A stretch of DNA of 64,000 nucleotides, from assembly GCA_963844255.1 (NCBI GenBank), contig CAWJNP010000077.1, forward strand, positions 9,792-73,791. Direction: 5' to 3'. Numbering within the stretch: position 1 is the stretch's first letter; each line of letters opens with the position of its first letter. Positions 24,632 to 33,546 of the stretch are shown here, in pieces. This stretch comes from SZAS-79 sp963844255. Lineage in GTDB: Bacteria > Pseudomonadota > Gammaproteobacteria > Burkholderiales > SG8-39. The translations under genes and the position numbers were made by a program. The notes beneath the pieces were generated by a model that was given only the letters and a program-made list of their open reading frames with translations, made no database searches and was not told the DNA's origin.

Positions 24632-26266
24632 GTGGAATCCTTGAACACGCGTCGTCCGCTGCTATCGCTCCCGCCCTCGCCGGTGCTGCTCACCGTTCTC
24701 GCGCTGGCCTTCGTGTTGCCCGGCCTCTTCGGCCACGATCCATGGAAGTCATTCGACGCCATCGGCGTTGAAATTGTCCACCAGATGCAACTCTCCGGCG
24801 ACTGGCTGATCCCCCGGATCGCAGGCGAACCATGGCTGGAAGATCCCCCCCTCTTTCATTGGATCTCCCTGCTGCTCGCCAAGTTTGCCTCACTGGCGCT
24901 GCCCTTCCACGACGCAGTGCGCGTCGCGAGCGGCCTTTCGGTACTTGCGGCGTGTTCCCTGCTGTACAGAGCGATTCCCGGGACGATCCAAGAGGAAACG
25001 CGAAGCCAATCTTCAGCGGCAGTGCTGCTGCTGATCGGCACGATCGGTCTGATGGTGCATGCGCATGAGGCCATCACCGACCTTGCGACCCTTGCGGCCT
25101 GCAGTGCTGCGCTTGCCACACTCCCCCGCGCGAATGCGCGTCCCGTTTCGATGGGACTGCTGTTCGGGCTGGCACTCGGGCTGGCTTTCCTTTCTACCGG
25201 ATTCGTGACGCCGGTGGCAATGTTGTGTGCCGCCCTGCTCGTCACGGTCGTATGTGTCGAAATGCGCAATCGACGTGGGGCGCTGTTCCTGGCAATCGGA
25301 GCGACCGTCATGACCGCAGTCGCCGCGACCTGGCCCTTGGCGCTGCGCGCCCATTCGCCGGCATTGTTCTCCCTCTGGCTTTCTCAGGCTACGAGTTCGC
25401 ATGGCGGGTTCGCGGCCAATCTGAACTATTTCCTCGGGATCTCGGTCTGGTTCCTGTGGCCGGTCTGGCCGCTGGCATTGTGGACATTGTGGGCACGGCG
25501 AACGACGCTGCTGTCGCCGGAACTTTTTTTCCCGCTTGGCGCCTTCGTTTTACTCTTCGCCGGAGTCGCATATCTGGGCCCAAGACAGGACATCAACCTG
25601 CTGGCGGCGCTGCCCCCGCTCGTCGTGTTCGCGGCGCATGGCCTGCCGACTCTGCGCAGGGGAGCCGCAGCGGCATTCGACTGGTTCGGGGTAATGACCT
25701 TTGCCTTCTTCTCAGGTCTCATCATCTGGGTCGGATACATTGCGATGATGACCGGCTGGCCGCCGAAGATCGCGAACAACTTCGCGAAACTCGCACCTGG
25801 CTTCGTGCCGCAGTTTGCCTGGCTGCCGTTTCTCACAGCCCTTGCCCTCACCGTCTTCTGGCTGCTCCTTGTACTTCGGCTGCCGCCCGCACCTTCGCGA
25901 AGCGCAACGCGCTGGGCGGCCGGGGTCATACTGCTGTGGGGCACGTTCGCCACACTGTGGATGCCCTGGGCCGATCACCTCAAAACCTACCGCAGCGTGG
26001 CGCTTCAATTGGCGGCAAAACTGCCGCCGGGCCGGCACTGCGTGGCCGGCAGGAATTTGGGCGTGCCCCAGCGGGCGGCTCTCAGCTACCATGCCGGTAT
26101 GCACATTCAGCCGCCCGACTCCGAGTCGCGTTGTCGCTATCTGCTTGTGCAGGGCAGCCCGAAGCACGAACGTGATTCGCCCGGGCGTGGCTGGACAAAG
26201 ATCGCGGAATTCGGGCGAGCTGGCGACAAGTCCGAGCGCTACCGCCTCTACCACAAGGAAAGATAG
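24632..26266 (+). CDS. ArnT/GT39-like membrane glycosyltransferase
   Basis: A 544-residue protein starting at GTG 24632, with about ten to twelve hydrophobic segments. The N-terminal loop FGHDPWKSFDAIGVEIVHQM followed by EPWLEDPPLFHWI is like the first periplasmic loop of GT-C enzymes (PMT/ArnT), where acidic residues help catalysis on a polyprenyl-phosphate sugar donor. A soluble C-terminal tail (about residues 450-544) carries CVAGRNLGVPQRAAL. The likely role is adding a sugar to a periplasmic acceptor such as lipid A or a protein. The acceptor is unknown. Confidence 0.75.
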   Translation: MESLNTRRPLLSLPPSPVLLTVLALAFVLPGLFGHDPWKSFDAIGVEIVHQMQLSGDWLIPRIAGEPWLEDPPLFHWISLLLAKFASLALPFHDAVRVASGLSVLAACSLLYRAIPGTIQEETRSQSSAAVLLLIGTIGLMVHAHEAITDLATLAACSAALATLPRANARPVSMGLLFGLALGLAFLSTGFVTPVAMLCAALLVTVVCVEMRNRRGALFLAIGATVMTAVAATWPLALRAHSPALFSLWLSQATSSHGGFAANLNYFLGISVWFLWPVWPLALWTLWARRTTLLSPELFFPLGAFVLLFAGVAYLGPRQDINLLAALPPLVVFAAHGLPTLRRGAAAAFDWFGVMTFAFFSGLIIWVGYIAMMTGWPPKIANNFAKLAPGFVPQFAWLPFLTALALTVFWLLLVLRLPPAPSRSATRWAAGVILLWGTFATLWMPWADHLKTYRSVALQLAAKLPPGRHCVAGRNLGVPQRAALSYHAGMHIQPPDSESRCRYLLVQGSPKHERDSPGRGWTKIAEFGRAGDKSERYRLYHKER

Positions 26267-26273
26267 CGACCGC

Positions 26274-27788
26274 ATGAGCACACTCTCGCAGACCACGGCC
26301 TGGCGCGCATTGCAATCGCACGCGCTTGCCATGCGCGAGACTACGCTTGCGCAACTCCTGGCCGAAGACCCGGGACGCGCCGAGCGATGCGTCGTTCGCG
26401 GCGCAGGCGTCGCCTTCAACTGGTCGCGGCAAAAGGCAAGCAGCGAAACCATCGCACTCCTTGGCAGGCTCGCGGTCCAACAGGACTGGACGGGGTGGCG
26501 CGCGAAGATGTTCGCGGGCGAGAAGATCAACGTGACCGAGGACCGGGCCGTCTTGCACGTGGCGTTGCGCCGCGGGGCGCTTGCGCCCGCCGAGGTGCGC
26601 GAAGCGCTGGAAGCAGCGCGGAACATTGCCGTGTCCCTCCGTCGCGGGCTGCGCACCGGGTCAACGGGGAAGGCGATTGCCCATGTCGTCAATATCGGCA
26701 TCGGCGGATCGGATCTCGGTCCGCGGATGGCACTCGACGCACTCGACGAATACCGCGATTCGGCGCTCCGCTTTGATTGCGTGGCCAACATCGACCCGTC
26801 CGACCTGGAACGCGTGCTCGCACGTTGCGACCCGGAGCGCACGCTGTTCGTGGTTGCGTCGAAGACCTTCACCACCCAGGAAACCCTGAGCAATGCGACC
26901 GCGGCACGGCGATGGCTGCGCGCGAAGCTGCCAGCTGAGGCGGACCCAGGCCGCCATTTCATCGCGGTGAGTTCCAACGTCGCGGCTGCACATGCGTTCG
27001 GAATACCGCTCGACAGCATACTGCCCACCTGGGACTGGGTCGGCGGCAGATACTCGATCTGGTCCTGCGTGGGCCTTCCGCTGATGCTCGCAATCGGACC
27101 GGAGCAGTTCGATGCGTTTCTTGCCGGCGCGGCCGAAGCCGATGCGCATTTCCTTTCCGCACCGTTTGAGGAAAACCTGCCGGCGCTGATGGCACTTCTG
27201 GGCATCTGGCACATCAATTTTCACGGCGCGCAGACGCACGCGGTGCTGCCCTATGCGCAGGCACTCGCGCAGTTTCCGGCCTATCTGCAACAACTGGAAA
27301 TGGAGTCAAACGGCAAATCGGTCGACCGGTCCGGAAACGCGCTCGACTACGCAACGGCGCCGGTCCTCTGGGGCGCGGCCGGGACCGTGGGCCAGCATTC
27401 GTTTCACCAGCTCCTGCACCAAGGCACGCTCGCCGTGCCGGTCGATTTCATCGTGGTGCAGGAAGGTCGTTACGACCCGGCGCGACACGCGATTCTCGCC
27501 GCAAATGCGCACGCGCAGGCCGACGCGCTCGCACGCGGCCGGCAGGACGCATCTCTCGAGCCGTATCGCCGCTATCCGGGCGACCGGTCCTCGACCACGC
27601 TTACGATAGAGAGGCTCGACCCGCGCAGCCTCGGCCGGCTGATTGCCCTGTACGAGCACAAGGTATTCGTACAGGGCGTGGTCTGGGATATCGACAGTTT
27701 CGACCAGTGGGGCGTCGAATACGGCAAACAGCTTGCCTCCAGCATGCTGACGCAGCCGCTGGGCAAGACGCCGTCCGGACATACGTAA
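26274..27788 (+). CDS. pgi: Glucose-6-phosphate isomerase
   Basis: A 504-residue Pgi counted from ATG 26274 (MSTLSQTTAWRALQSHA), eight bases after the preceding stop. Signatures include HVVNIGIGGSDLGPRMALDA, FVVASKTFTTQETLSNA, WDWVGGRYSIWSCVGLPLML and QQLEMESNGKSVDR, and near the end YEHKVFVQGVVWDIDSFDQW with the catalytic Lys region. It interconverts glucose-6-phosphate and fructose-6-phosphate in the cytoplasm. The frame stays open far upstream inside the glycosyltransferase gene, which is not coding in that frame. Confidence 0.97.
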   Translation: MSTLSQTTAWRALQSHALAMRETTLAQLLAEDPGRAERCVVRGAGVAFNWSRQKASSETIALLGRLAVQQDWTGWRAKMFAGEKINVTEDRAVLHVALRRGALAPAEVREALEAARNIAVSLRRGLRTGSTGKAIAHVVNIGIGGSDLGPRMALDALDEYRDSALRFDCVANIDPSDLERVLARCDPERTLFVVASKTFTTQETLSNATAARRWLRAKLPAEADPGRHFIAVSSNVAAAHAFGIPLDSILPTWDWVGGRYSIWSCVGLPLMLAIGPEQFDAFLAGAAEADAHFLSAPFEENLPALMALLGIWHINFHGAQTHAVLPYAQALAQFPAYLQQLEMESNGKSVDRSGNALDYATAPVLWGAAGTVGQHSFHQLLHQGTLAVPVDFIVVQEGRYDPARHAILAANAHAQADALARGRQDASLEPYRRYPGDRSSTTLTIERLDPRSLGRLIALYEHKVFVQGVVWDIDSFDQWGVEYGKQLASSMLTQPLGKTPSGHT

Positions 27789-27802
27789 AAGGGAGCGCAT
27801 TC

Positions 27803-28009
27803 ATGGACCACGAAACCTTCAATCTGGGCATTCGCAAGTTCCTCAAGACTGTCGGAGTGAACTCGCAGCGAGAAATAGAGCAGGCGGTGAACAAAGCCTT
27901 GGAATCCGGCCGGCTCAAGGGCGACGAAACGCTGATCGCAGGCATGACGCTGGAAATTCCGTCACTCGGCCTCAAGGTGCCGTTCGAGGGCGAGATCAAG
28001 CTAAAATAA
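27803..28009 (+). CDS. DUF6494-type small protein
   Basis: A 68-residue protein (MDHETFNLGIRKFLKTVGVN then SQREIEQAVNKALESG), with a short beta-rich end (MTLEIPSLGLKVPFEGEIKL). It matches what I recall as the DUF6494 family, small cytoplasmic proteins of unknown role common in proteobacteria. A GGGAG site precedes the ATG. It lies between pgi and an FAD oxidase. Confidence 0.75.
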   Translation: MDHETFNLGIRKFLKTVGVNSQREIEQAVNKALESGRLKGDETLIAGMTLEIPSLGLKVPFEGEIKLK

Positions 28010-28073
28010 TCCGGTTTGATTCGCAACCGGCCACTGACGCCAGGGTCGCCGACCTCGCAAGGAGCAATTCCAG

Positions 28074-29462
28074 ATGAACAAAGCCAGAGACTTCGACCAG
28101 AGCGTGCTTGCGGACCTGCAGGCGCTGCTCGGGGACCGGATCACGACCTCGGCGGGAATCCGCGAGCATCACGGCAAGGACGAGTCGTACTTCCCGATCG
28201 CCCCGCCCGACGCCGTGGTGTTCCCGCACACCACCGAAGAAGTGCGCGACATCGTGAACATCTGCCGGCGCCACAAGGTGCCCATGATTCCCTATGGCGT
28301 CGGAACGTCGCTCGAAGGACATACCCTCGCGGTCGAAGGCGGCGTATGCATTGATCTGTCGCAGATGAACAAGGTGCTCGCCGTCCATGAGGAGGATCTC
28401 GACGCCGTGGTCCAGGCGGGCGTCACGCGCAAGGCCCTGAACGAGCAACTCCGCCACAGCGGCCTGTTCTTCCCGGTGGATCCGGGTGCCGATGCCACGC
28501 TCGGCGGGATGGCAGCGACACGCGCGTCCGGTACCAATGCCGTGCGTTACGGAACGATGCGCGAAAACGTGCTCTCCCTCACCGTGGTTCTGGCTGATGG
28601 ACGCATTATCCGGACCGCGAGCCGCGCGAAGAAATCCGCTGCCGGCTACGACCTCACCCGCCTTTTCGTCGGTTCGGAGGGAACGCTCGGCATCATCACC
28701 GAAGTCACCGTCAAGCTCTATGCCGTTCAGGAAGCGATGTCCGCCGCAGTCTGCGCGTTCGACAGTATCGACGGCTGCACGAAGACCGTGATACAGGTCA
28801 TCCAGGCTGGCGTCCCCATTGCGCGATCCGAGATCGTCTGCGAAAACTCCATTACCGCGATCAATCGCTACAACAAGACCAGCTATCGCGTCGCGCCAAC
28901 CCTGTTTTTCGAATTTCACGGGACAGCCGCCTCAGTGGTCGAACAGGCTGAAATGGTGCAGGAGATCGCAAAAGAGAATGGCGGCATGGATTTCGTCTGG
29001 GCGACCAAACCGGAAGACCGCACCAAGCTCTGGGAGGCACGCCACAACGCCTACTTCGCCTGCCTGCAGTTGCGCCCCGGCAGCCGCTCGGTGTCCACTG
29101 ACGTCTGCGTGCCGATCTCGAGGCTCGCCGAATGCGTGGCCGAATCGATGGAAGACGTCAAAAGCTACGTCTCCCCAGTGCCTCTGATGGGGCACGTCGG
29201 CGACGGAAACTTTCATCTGATGTTTCTGGTGGATCCGGAGAATCCGGCGGAACTCGAGCAGGCCAAGGAATTCAACAAGCGCCTGGTCCAGCGCGCAATC
29301 GCGATGGAGGGGACCTGTACCGGAGAGCACGGCATCGGTCTGGGCAAGCAGGCGTCCCTTGCACTGGAACACGGCGAGGCCCTCGATCTCATGCGCGACA
29401 TCAAGCGGCTGTTCGATCCGGAGAACCTGATGAATCCCGGAAAACTCATCCCCATGGATTGA
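28074..29462 (+). CDS. FAD-linked oxidase, D-lactate dehydrogenase / glycolate oxidase GlcD-like
   Basis: A 462-residue VAO-family flavoprotein. FAD-binding motifs: PYGVGTSLEGHTLAVEGGVC, FFPVDPGADATLGGMAATRA, GTMRENVLSLTVVLADGRII and FVGSEGTLGIITEVTVKLY. The C-terminal substrate domain has VPLMGHVGDGNFHLMFLVDP and CTGEHGIGLGKQASLALEHG, with the metal- and substrate-binding histidines. A one-subunit protein of this kind oxidises D-lactate or a related 2-hydroxy acid and passes electrons to quinone or cytochrome c. No GlcE/GlcF partners are present, which favours D-lactate dehydrogenase. Confidence 0.9.
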   Translation: MNKARDFDQSVLADLQALLGDRITTSAGIREHHGKDESYFPIAPPDAVVFPHTTEEVRDIVNICRRHKVPMIPYGVGTSLEGHTLAVEGGVCIDLSQMNKVLAVHEEDLDAVVQAGVTRKALNEQLRHSGLFFPVDPGADATLGGMAATRASGTNAVRYGTMRENVLSLTVVLADGRIIRTASRAKKSAAGYDLTRLFVGSEGTLGIITEVTVKLYAVQEAMSAAVCAFDSIDGCTKTVIQVIQAGVPIARSEIVCENSITAINRYNKTSYRVAPTLFFEFHGTAASVVEQAEMVQEIAKENGGMDFVWATKPEDRTKLWEARHNAYFACLQLRPGSRSVSTDVCVPISRLAECVAESMEDVKSYVSPVPLMGHVGDGNFHLMFLVDPENPAELEQAKEFNKRLVQRAIAMEGTCTGEHGIGLGKQASLALEHGEALDLMRDIKRLFDPENLMNPGKLIPMD

Positions 29463-29470
29463 CTGCCGAG

Positions 29471-30010
29471 ATGAGCGCCGAAAAAAGATTGAAGCAACTC
29501 GGGATCACCTTGCCGACGGTATCCTCGCCTGCGGCGAACTATGTGAACGCCGTGCAGACGGGCAACCTGCTCTACCTGTCCGGCAAGGGGCCACTACCAG
29601 TCGATGGCAAACGTCCGTCGGGCAAACTCGGTCGGGATTTCAGCGTGGCAGAGGGCTACCAGCACGCCCGTACGACCGGCCTGGACCTGATCGCGGTAAT
29701 GAAGGCCGAGCTTGGCAGCCTGGACCGCGTAAAACGCATCGTGAAGGTGCTCGGCATGGTGAACTGCACGCCCGACTTCAACGACCCGCCCAAAGTGATC
29801 AATGGCGCATCCGATCTGTTCGTCGAAGTATTCGGCGACAGGGGGCGTCACGCCCGCTCCGCCGTCGGCATGAACTCCCTTCCGATGGGCATACCGGTCG
29901 AGATCGAAATGATCGTCGAGGTCGCGCCGGCGGCGGTGCGCAAGGCGGCACACCGGACCACCCGGAAAACAGCCGCAGGCAAGACGACTGCCCGCGCGCG
30001 CCGACATTAG
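29471..30010 (+). CDS. RidA/YjgF-family protein with a basic C-terminal tail
   Basis: A 179-residue protein starting at ATG 29471, eight bases after the oxidase stop. The RidA fold is clear: LPTVSSPAANYVNAVQTGNL, LYLSGKGPL, GLDLIAVMKAELGSLDRVKR and RSAVGMNSLPMGIPVEIEMI. RidA proteins remove reactive enamine/imine intermediates made by PLP enzymes. This is the longer (about 150 residue) subgroup and may lack the catalytic Arg of true RidA. The last ~22 residues are Lys/Arg/Ala-rich (TTRKTAAGKTTARARRH), an H1-like tail that the family normally lacks. Confidence 0.87.
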   Translation: MSAEKRLKQLGITLPTVSSPAANYVNAVQTGNLLYLSGKGPLPVDGKRPSGKLGRDFSVAEGYQHARTTGLDLIAVMKAELGSLDRVKRIVKVLGMVNCTPDFNDPPKVINGASDLFVEVFGDRGRHARSAVGMNSLPMGIPVEIEMIVEVAPAAVRKAAHRTTRKTAAGKTTARARRH

Positions 30011-30022
30011 TAATTATATAAC

Positions 30023-30046
30023 TTCCAGTATCTTAATTGACTGGAA
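30023..30046. terminator. Weak hairpin between the RidA-like gene and orn
   Basis: TTCCAGT (30023-30029) pairs with ACTGGAA (30040-30046) around an AT-rich ten-base loop, between two convergent genes. The stem is only 7 bp and lacks a T-run, so function is doubtful. Confidence 0.3.
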
Positions 30047-30088
30047 ACCCGCTCTGCTGCTGTATTCAGTGAATGAAATTCCCTGAAT

Positions 30089-30634
30089 TCAGATCGTCAT
30101 CACGGTCCGCCGGTAATACTTGAGCTCCTCGATCGACTCGAGAATGTCGGCCAGCGCCTCGTGCTTGTTGTGCTTCACCATCCCTTTGGCCACCTCGGGT
30201 TTCCAGCGTCGCACCAGTTCCTTCAAGGTGCTGACGTCCAGATTCCGGTAATGAAAATAGGCCTCCAGCCGGGGCAGCCATCGCGCCATGAAGCGACGGT
30301 CCTGGCAGATTGAATTACCGCACATTGGCGACGTTCCCGCCGGAACATACGCCTTGAGGAACTCGATCGAAAGCGTCTCGGCAGCCGCCTCGTCAAGCGC
30401 CGACGCCTTGACCTTCTCGATTAACCCGGACTTCGCATGCGTTGACTTGTTCCATCCATCCATTCCATCAAGGACTTCATCCGGCTGATGTACCACCAGC
30501 ACCGGCCCCTGGGCCAGCACATTGAGCTGCGCGTCGGTCACTACCATGGCAATTTCAATGACGCGATCCGAGTCCGGAACCAGGCCGGTCATCTCCATGT
30601 CGATCCAGACGAGGTTGTTCTGATCCTGAGCCAT
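30089..30634 (-). CDS. orn: Oligoribonuclease
   Basis: A 181-residue DEDDh exonuclease: LVWIDMEMTGLVPDSDRVIE (Exo I DxE), FMARWLPRLEAYFHYRNLDV (Exo II) and KHNKHEALADILESIEELKY (Exo III, HxxxxxD). Orn degrades 2-5-base RNA and pGpG, so it links RNA decay to c-di-GMP turnover. It diverges from the M48 peptidase gene. Confidence 0.96.
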   Translation of the reverse strand: MAQDQNNLVWIDMEMTGLVPDSDRVIEIAMVVTDAQLNVLAQGPVLVVHQPDEVLDGMDGWNKSTHAKSGLIEKVKASALDEAAAETLSIEFLKAYVPAGTSPMCGNSICQDRRFMARWLPRLEAYFHYRNLDVSTLKELVRRWKPEVAKGMVKHNKHEALADILESIEELKYYRRTVMTI

Positions 30635-30711
30635 GCGTGCCTCCGTTCGTCACTCGCGAGACTGTTCGAGCTTACCTGCGTCGCGATTCCGGGGTATTCT
30701 CTCACGGCCCC

Positions 30712-31977
30712 ATGGATGCCTTCACGCCGAACGGATTCACCGTCGCCTTCCTCGGCGCTCTCGCCCTTGCGACCAGCACCCGACTCTGGCTCGCGCAGCG
30801 CCAGATCCGGCACGTCATCGGCAACCGCGATGCGGTTCCTGAGAGCTTTTCTGCAACCATCACGCTTGCAGCGCACCAGAAAGCGGCCGACTACAGTACC
30901 GTGAAGACACGCCTGAGCATCGCCGATATTTTCCTCGGCGCCGCCATCCTGCTCGCCCTCACGCTTGGTGGCGGGTTGCAGCTGATCGCGACGCAGTGGG
31001 CCCGCGTGCTCGACCCGGCGGGCTACTGGCACGGGGTGGCGATGGTGATGAGCGTGGTGGTCCTGCTATCGTTGCTTGACCTGCCGCTCACGCTGTATCG
31101 CACGTTCGTGGTGGAGGCGCGTTTCGGATTCAATCGCATGACACTGCCGCTTTTCCTCGCCGACCTGGCCAAACAGACCGTACTCGGCGCCGCCCTGGGC
31201 ATCCCCCTCCTTCTGCTGGTGCTCTGGCTGATGGGCCGGATGGGAGCGCAATGGTGGCTCTACGTCTGGCTGGCTTGGATGGGTTTCAATCTGCTCATTC
31301 TGATGATCTACCCGACCTTCATCGCGCCTCTGTTCAACCGCTTCACGCCACTTTCGGATCCGTCGCTCGCGGCCCGGATCGAGCTGCTGCTGTCGCGCTG
31401 CGGCTTCAAGTCGCAGGGCCTGTATGTGATGGACGGTTCGCGGCGAAGCTCGCATGGAAATGCCTATTTCACCGGCCTGGGCGCAGCCAAGCGGATCGTG
31501 CTGTTCGATACGCTGCTGACGCGCCTCGCCCCTCCCGAAGTCGAGGCTGTCCTGGCCCATGAGCTCGGACATTTCAAGCGCCACCATGTGTGGAAACGCG
31601 TAGCGGTACTGTTCGGCATGAGCCTTGCGATGCTATGGATCCTCGGCCGCCTGATCGGCGAAGGCTGGTTCTACGCGGGGCTGAACGTCCAGTCACGTTC
31701 GACAGCAATGGCGCTTGTTCTGTTCTTTCTGGTCGTGCCACTGTTCACATTCTTCCTCCAGCCCCTGATCAGCCTCTATTCGCGCAAGCACGAGTTTGAA
31801 GCGGACGCCTATGCGGCCGCACACGCCGGCCCGGCCGATCTGATGCGCGCGCTCGTCAAGCTCTATCAGGACAATGCAGCGACCCTGACGCCCGATCCGC
31901 TGCATTCGGCCTTCTACGATTCACACCCGCCGGCCGCGACGCGCATTGCGCGCCTTCGCCAGGCTGCCGCCCCCTGA
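30712..31977 (+). CDS. M48 (Ste24-type) membrane zinc metalloprotease
   Basis: A 421-residue membrane protease counted from ATG 30712 (MDAFTPNGFTVAFLGALALA). About six membrane segments surround the zinc site LAHELGHFKRHHVW (HExxH), with the third ligand Glu in KHEFEADAYAAAHAG. DGSRRSSHGNAYFTGLGAAK is the typical Ste24/CAAX-protease substrate-binding stretch. Bacterial members probably act in membrane-protein quality control. The order orn - M48 - phhB - rsgA is familiar from betaproteobacteria. Confidence 0.92.
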   Translation: MDAFTPNGFTVAFLGALALATSTRLWLAQRQIRHVIGNRDAVPESFSATITLAAHQKAADYSTVKTRLSIADIFLGAAILLALTLGGGLQLIATQWARVLDPAGYWHGVAMVMSVVVLLSLLDLPLTLYRTFVVEARFGFNRMTLPLFLADLAKQTVLGAALGIPLLLLVLWLMGRMGAQWWLYVWLAWMGFNLLILMIYPTFIAPLFNRFTPLSDPSLAARIELLLSRCGFKSQGLYVMDGSRRSSHGNAYFTGLGAAKRIVLFDTLLTRLAPPEVEAVLAHELGHFKRHHVWKRVAVLFGMSLAMLWILGRLIGEGWFYAGLNVQSRSTAMALVLFFLVVPLFTFFLQPLISLYSRKHEFEADAYAAAHAGPADLMRALVKLYQDNAATLTPDPLHSAFYDSHPPAATRIARLRQAAAP

Positions 31978-31990
31978 GATCCGCGCATGA

Positions 31991-32317
31991 GTGACCTGGC
32001 CGGCAAGACGATGCGCCCCCTGCGAAGGCGAGACGATCCCCTTTACCGACGCCGAGGCACGGGAGATGCTCGGCTCCCTCAAAGGCTGGATCATTGAAGA
32101 CAATGCGCTGGTCAAGCTGTACCCCTTCACCAACTATTATCAGACCATGGCTTTTGTGAATGCGCTGGCCTGGATCTCGCACCGTGAGGACCACCATCCT
32201 GATCTGGTCGTGGGATACAACAAGTGCCGCGTCGAATACCGCACCCACGCGATTGAAGGGCTCTCGGAAAACGATTTCATCTGCGCAGCGAAATGCGACG
32301 CACTCTACCGGTTGTGA
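31991..32317 (+). CDS. phhB: Pterin-4a-carbinolamine dehydratase (probable frameshift near the start)
   Basis: A 108-residue frame from GTG 31991. The PCD core is intact: KGWIIEDNALVKLYPFTNYY, FVNALAWISHREDHHPDLVV (with the catalytic EDHHP-type motif) and YNKCRVEYRTHAIEGLSEND. The N-terminus is odd. ATG 31987 starts a normal-looking MSDLAGKT in another frame, and the conserved CAPCEG follows only after removing one A at 32011. The native protein therefore very likely starts at 31987, and the sequence carries a one-base insertion. The enzyme recycles the tetrahydrobiopterin carbinolamine made by phenylalanine hydroxylase. No phhA gene is in view. Confidence 0.85.
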   Translation: MTWPARRCAPCEGETIPFTDAEAREMLGSLKGWIIEDNALVKLYPFTNYYQTMAFVNALAWISHREDHHPDLVVGYNKCRVEYRTHAIEGLSENDFICAAKCDALYRL

Positions 32318-32336
32318 CAGACAGCAGCGAAGAAGC

Positions 32337-33230
32337 ATGAGTGCCGCGCTCTCCGAGGCTACCGTGATCGCTGGGTACGGGCGTCAGTGTCTCGTGCGCC
32401 TCGCGGGCGGCGAATTGCTGCGTTGCCAGGTGCGCGGGCGTGAGATCCAACCGGTTTGCGGGGATCGCGTTCAAATTGCACACAGCTCGGCGGACCAGGG
32501 CGTCATAGAGACGATCGCGCCAAGATCCAACGAATTCTCCCGCGCCGTGCACTATCGCCGGAAAGTGCTGGCCGCCAATTTCACCCAGGTCGTCATCCTG
32601 GTCGCCTGTGAACCTTCGTTCTCGGACGAACTGATCTGTCGAATGCTGATTGTGGCGGAACAGGCGGGCCTGCCGACGGTGATCGTACTCAACAAGGTCG
32701 ACCTGGTCGATTTGCGGCCGAGGGCTCTTGCCATGCTCGCGCCGTTCAGGGGCATGGGCTACCCGCTCGTGGAACTAGCCGGAAGAATTGACATTGATCC
32801 GCTGCGGCCCTATGTCGCCGGGCAGCGCAGCCTGTTTACCGGACAGTCCGGCATGGGGAAGTCGACTCTGGTCAAGGCTCTCGTCCCCGATGCCGAAATC
32901 AAGATAAGGGAGATCTCCGCCTTCCTCGACGCCGGCAAGCAGACGACCACCGGATCCAGGCTTTACCCGGTTTCCAAGGATACGGAAATAATAGATTCTC
33001 CGGGACTGGCGGAATTCGGTCTGGCCGGGATGGACTACCTGCACATTGCGGCGGGCTTTCGCGAATTTTCCCCTTACCGCGGAAAATGCCGTTTCCAGAA
33101 CTGCCGCCATCTGAACGAGCCCGGTTGCGCAATACGCGAGGCCGGCGAAAGCGGCGCCATCCATCCGCGCAGGTTGCTGCTATACCAGCGCATCGTCACC
33201 GCCGAGGCATCCGGCGAGGCACGGCGATGA
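32337..33230 (+). CDS. rsgA: Small ribosomal subunit biogenesis GTPase RsgA
   Basis: A 297-residue circularly permuted GTPase. After an N-terminal OB fold (ATVIAGYGRQCLVRLAGGEL) the G motifs come in permuted order: NKVDLVD (G4), then FTGQSGMGKSTLVKALVPDA (G1), then DSPGLAEFG (G3). The C-terminal zinc site is CRFQNCRHLNEPGC. RsgA checks late 30S assembly. It is counted from ATG 32337; earlier in-frame codons lie inside phhB. The stop overlaps the next start (ATGA). Confidence 0.95.
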   Translation: MSAALSEATVIAGYGRQCLVRLAGGELLRCQVRGREIQPVCGDRVQIAHSSADQGVIETIAPRSNEFSRAVHYRRKVLAANFTQVVILVACEPSFSDELICRMLIVAEQAGLPTVIVLNKVDLVDLRPRALAMLAPFRGMGYPLVELAGRIDIDPLRPYVAGQRSLFTGQSGMGKSTLVKALVPDAEIKIREISAFLDAGKQTTTGSRLYPVSKDTEIIDSPGLAEFGLAGMDYLHIAAGFREFSPYRGKCRFQNCRHLNEPGCAIREAGESGAIHPRRLLLYQRIVTAEASGEARR

Positions 33231-33538
33231 GACGCATATTCGCCTCCATCAGCCTGGTCGATGTACACCATGCGAAGAATCTGCTCGATTCCGCCGGCAT
33301 CCGGGCGGTGGTGCGGAACGAAATGCTCTCCTCTGCGATCGGGCAACTTCCCTTCGTCGACTGTCAACCGGAACTGTGGCTTGCCGACGACTCGGATGCA
33401 GAGCGAGCCCGCGTGCTCCTTTCCGAAGGACCGCTGCGGCCTGCCGAAAAAGGGGCGATGTGGCAGTGCGAATGCGGTGAAATTTCGGAAGCGCAATTCA
33501 CGCAGTGCTGGCGCTGCGCCGGCTACCGGCAGCGATAG
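33227..33538 (+). CDS. DUF2007 protein with C-terminal zinc ribbon
   Basis: A 103-residue protein coupled to rsgA by a four-base overlap. The N-terminal two thirds are the DUF2007 (PII-like putative signal transducer) fold: FASISLVDVHHAKNLLDSAG, AVVRNEML and PELWLADDSDAERARVLL. The last 30 residues form a zinc ribbon (WQCECGEISEAQFTQCWRC). The role is unknown. The coupling to a ribosome assembly GTPase is notable. Confidence 0.82.
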   Translation: MRRIFASISLVDVHHAKNLLDSAGIRAVVRNEMLSSAIGQLPFVDCQPELWLADDSDAERARVLLSEGPLRPAEKGAMWQCECGEISEAQFTQCWRCAGYRQR

Positions 33539-33546
33539 GCAGGGGT

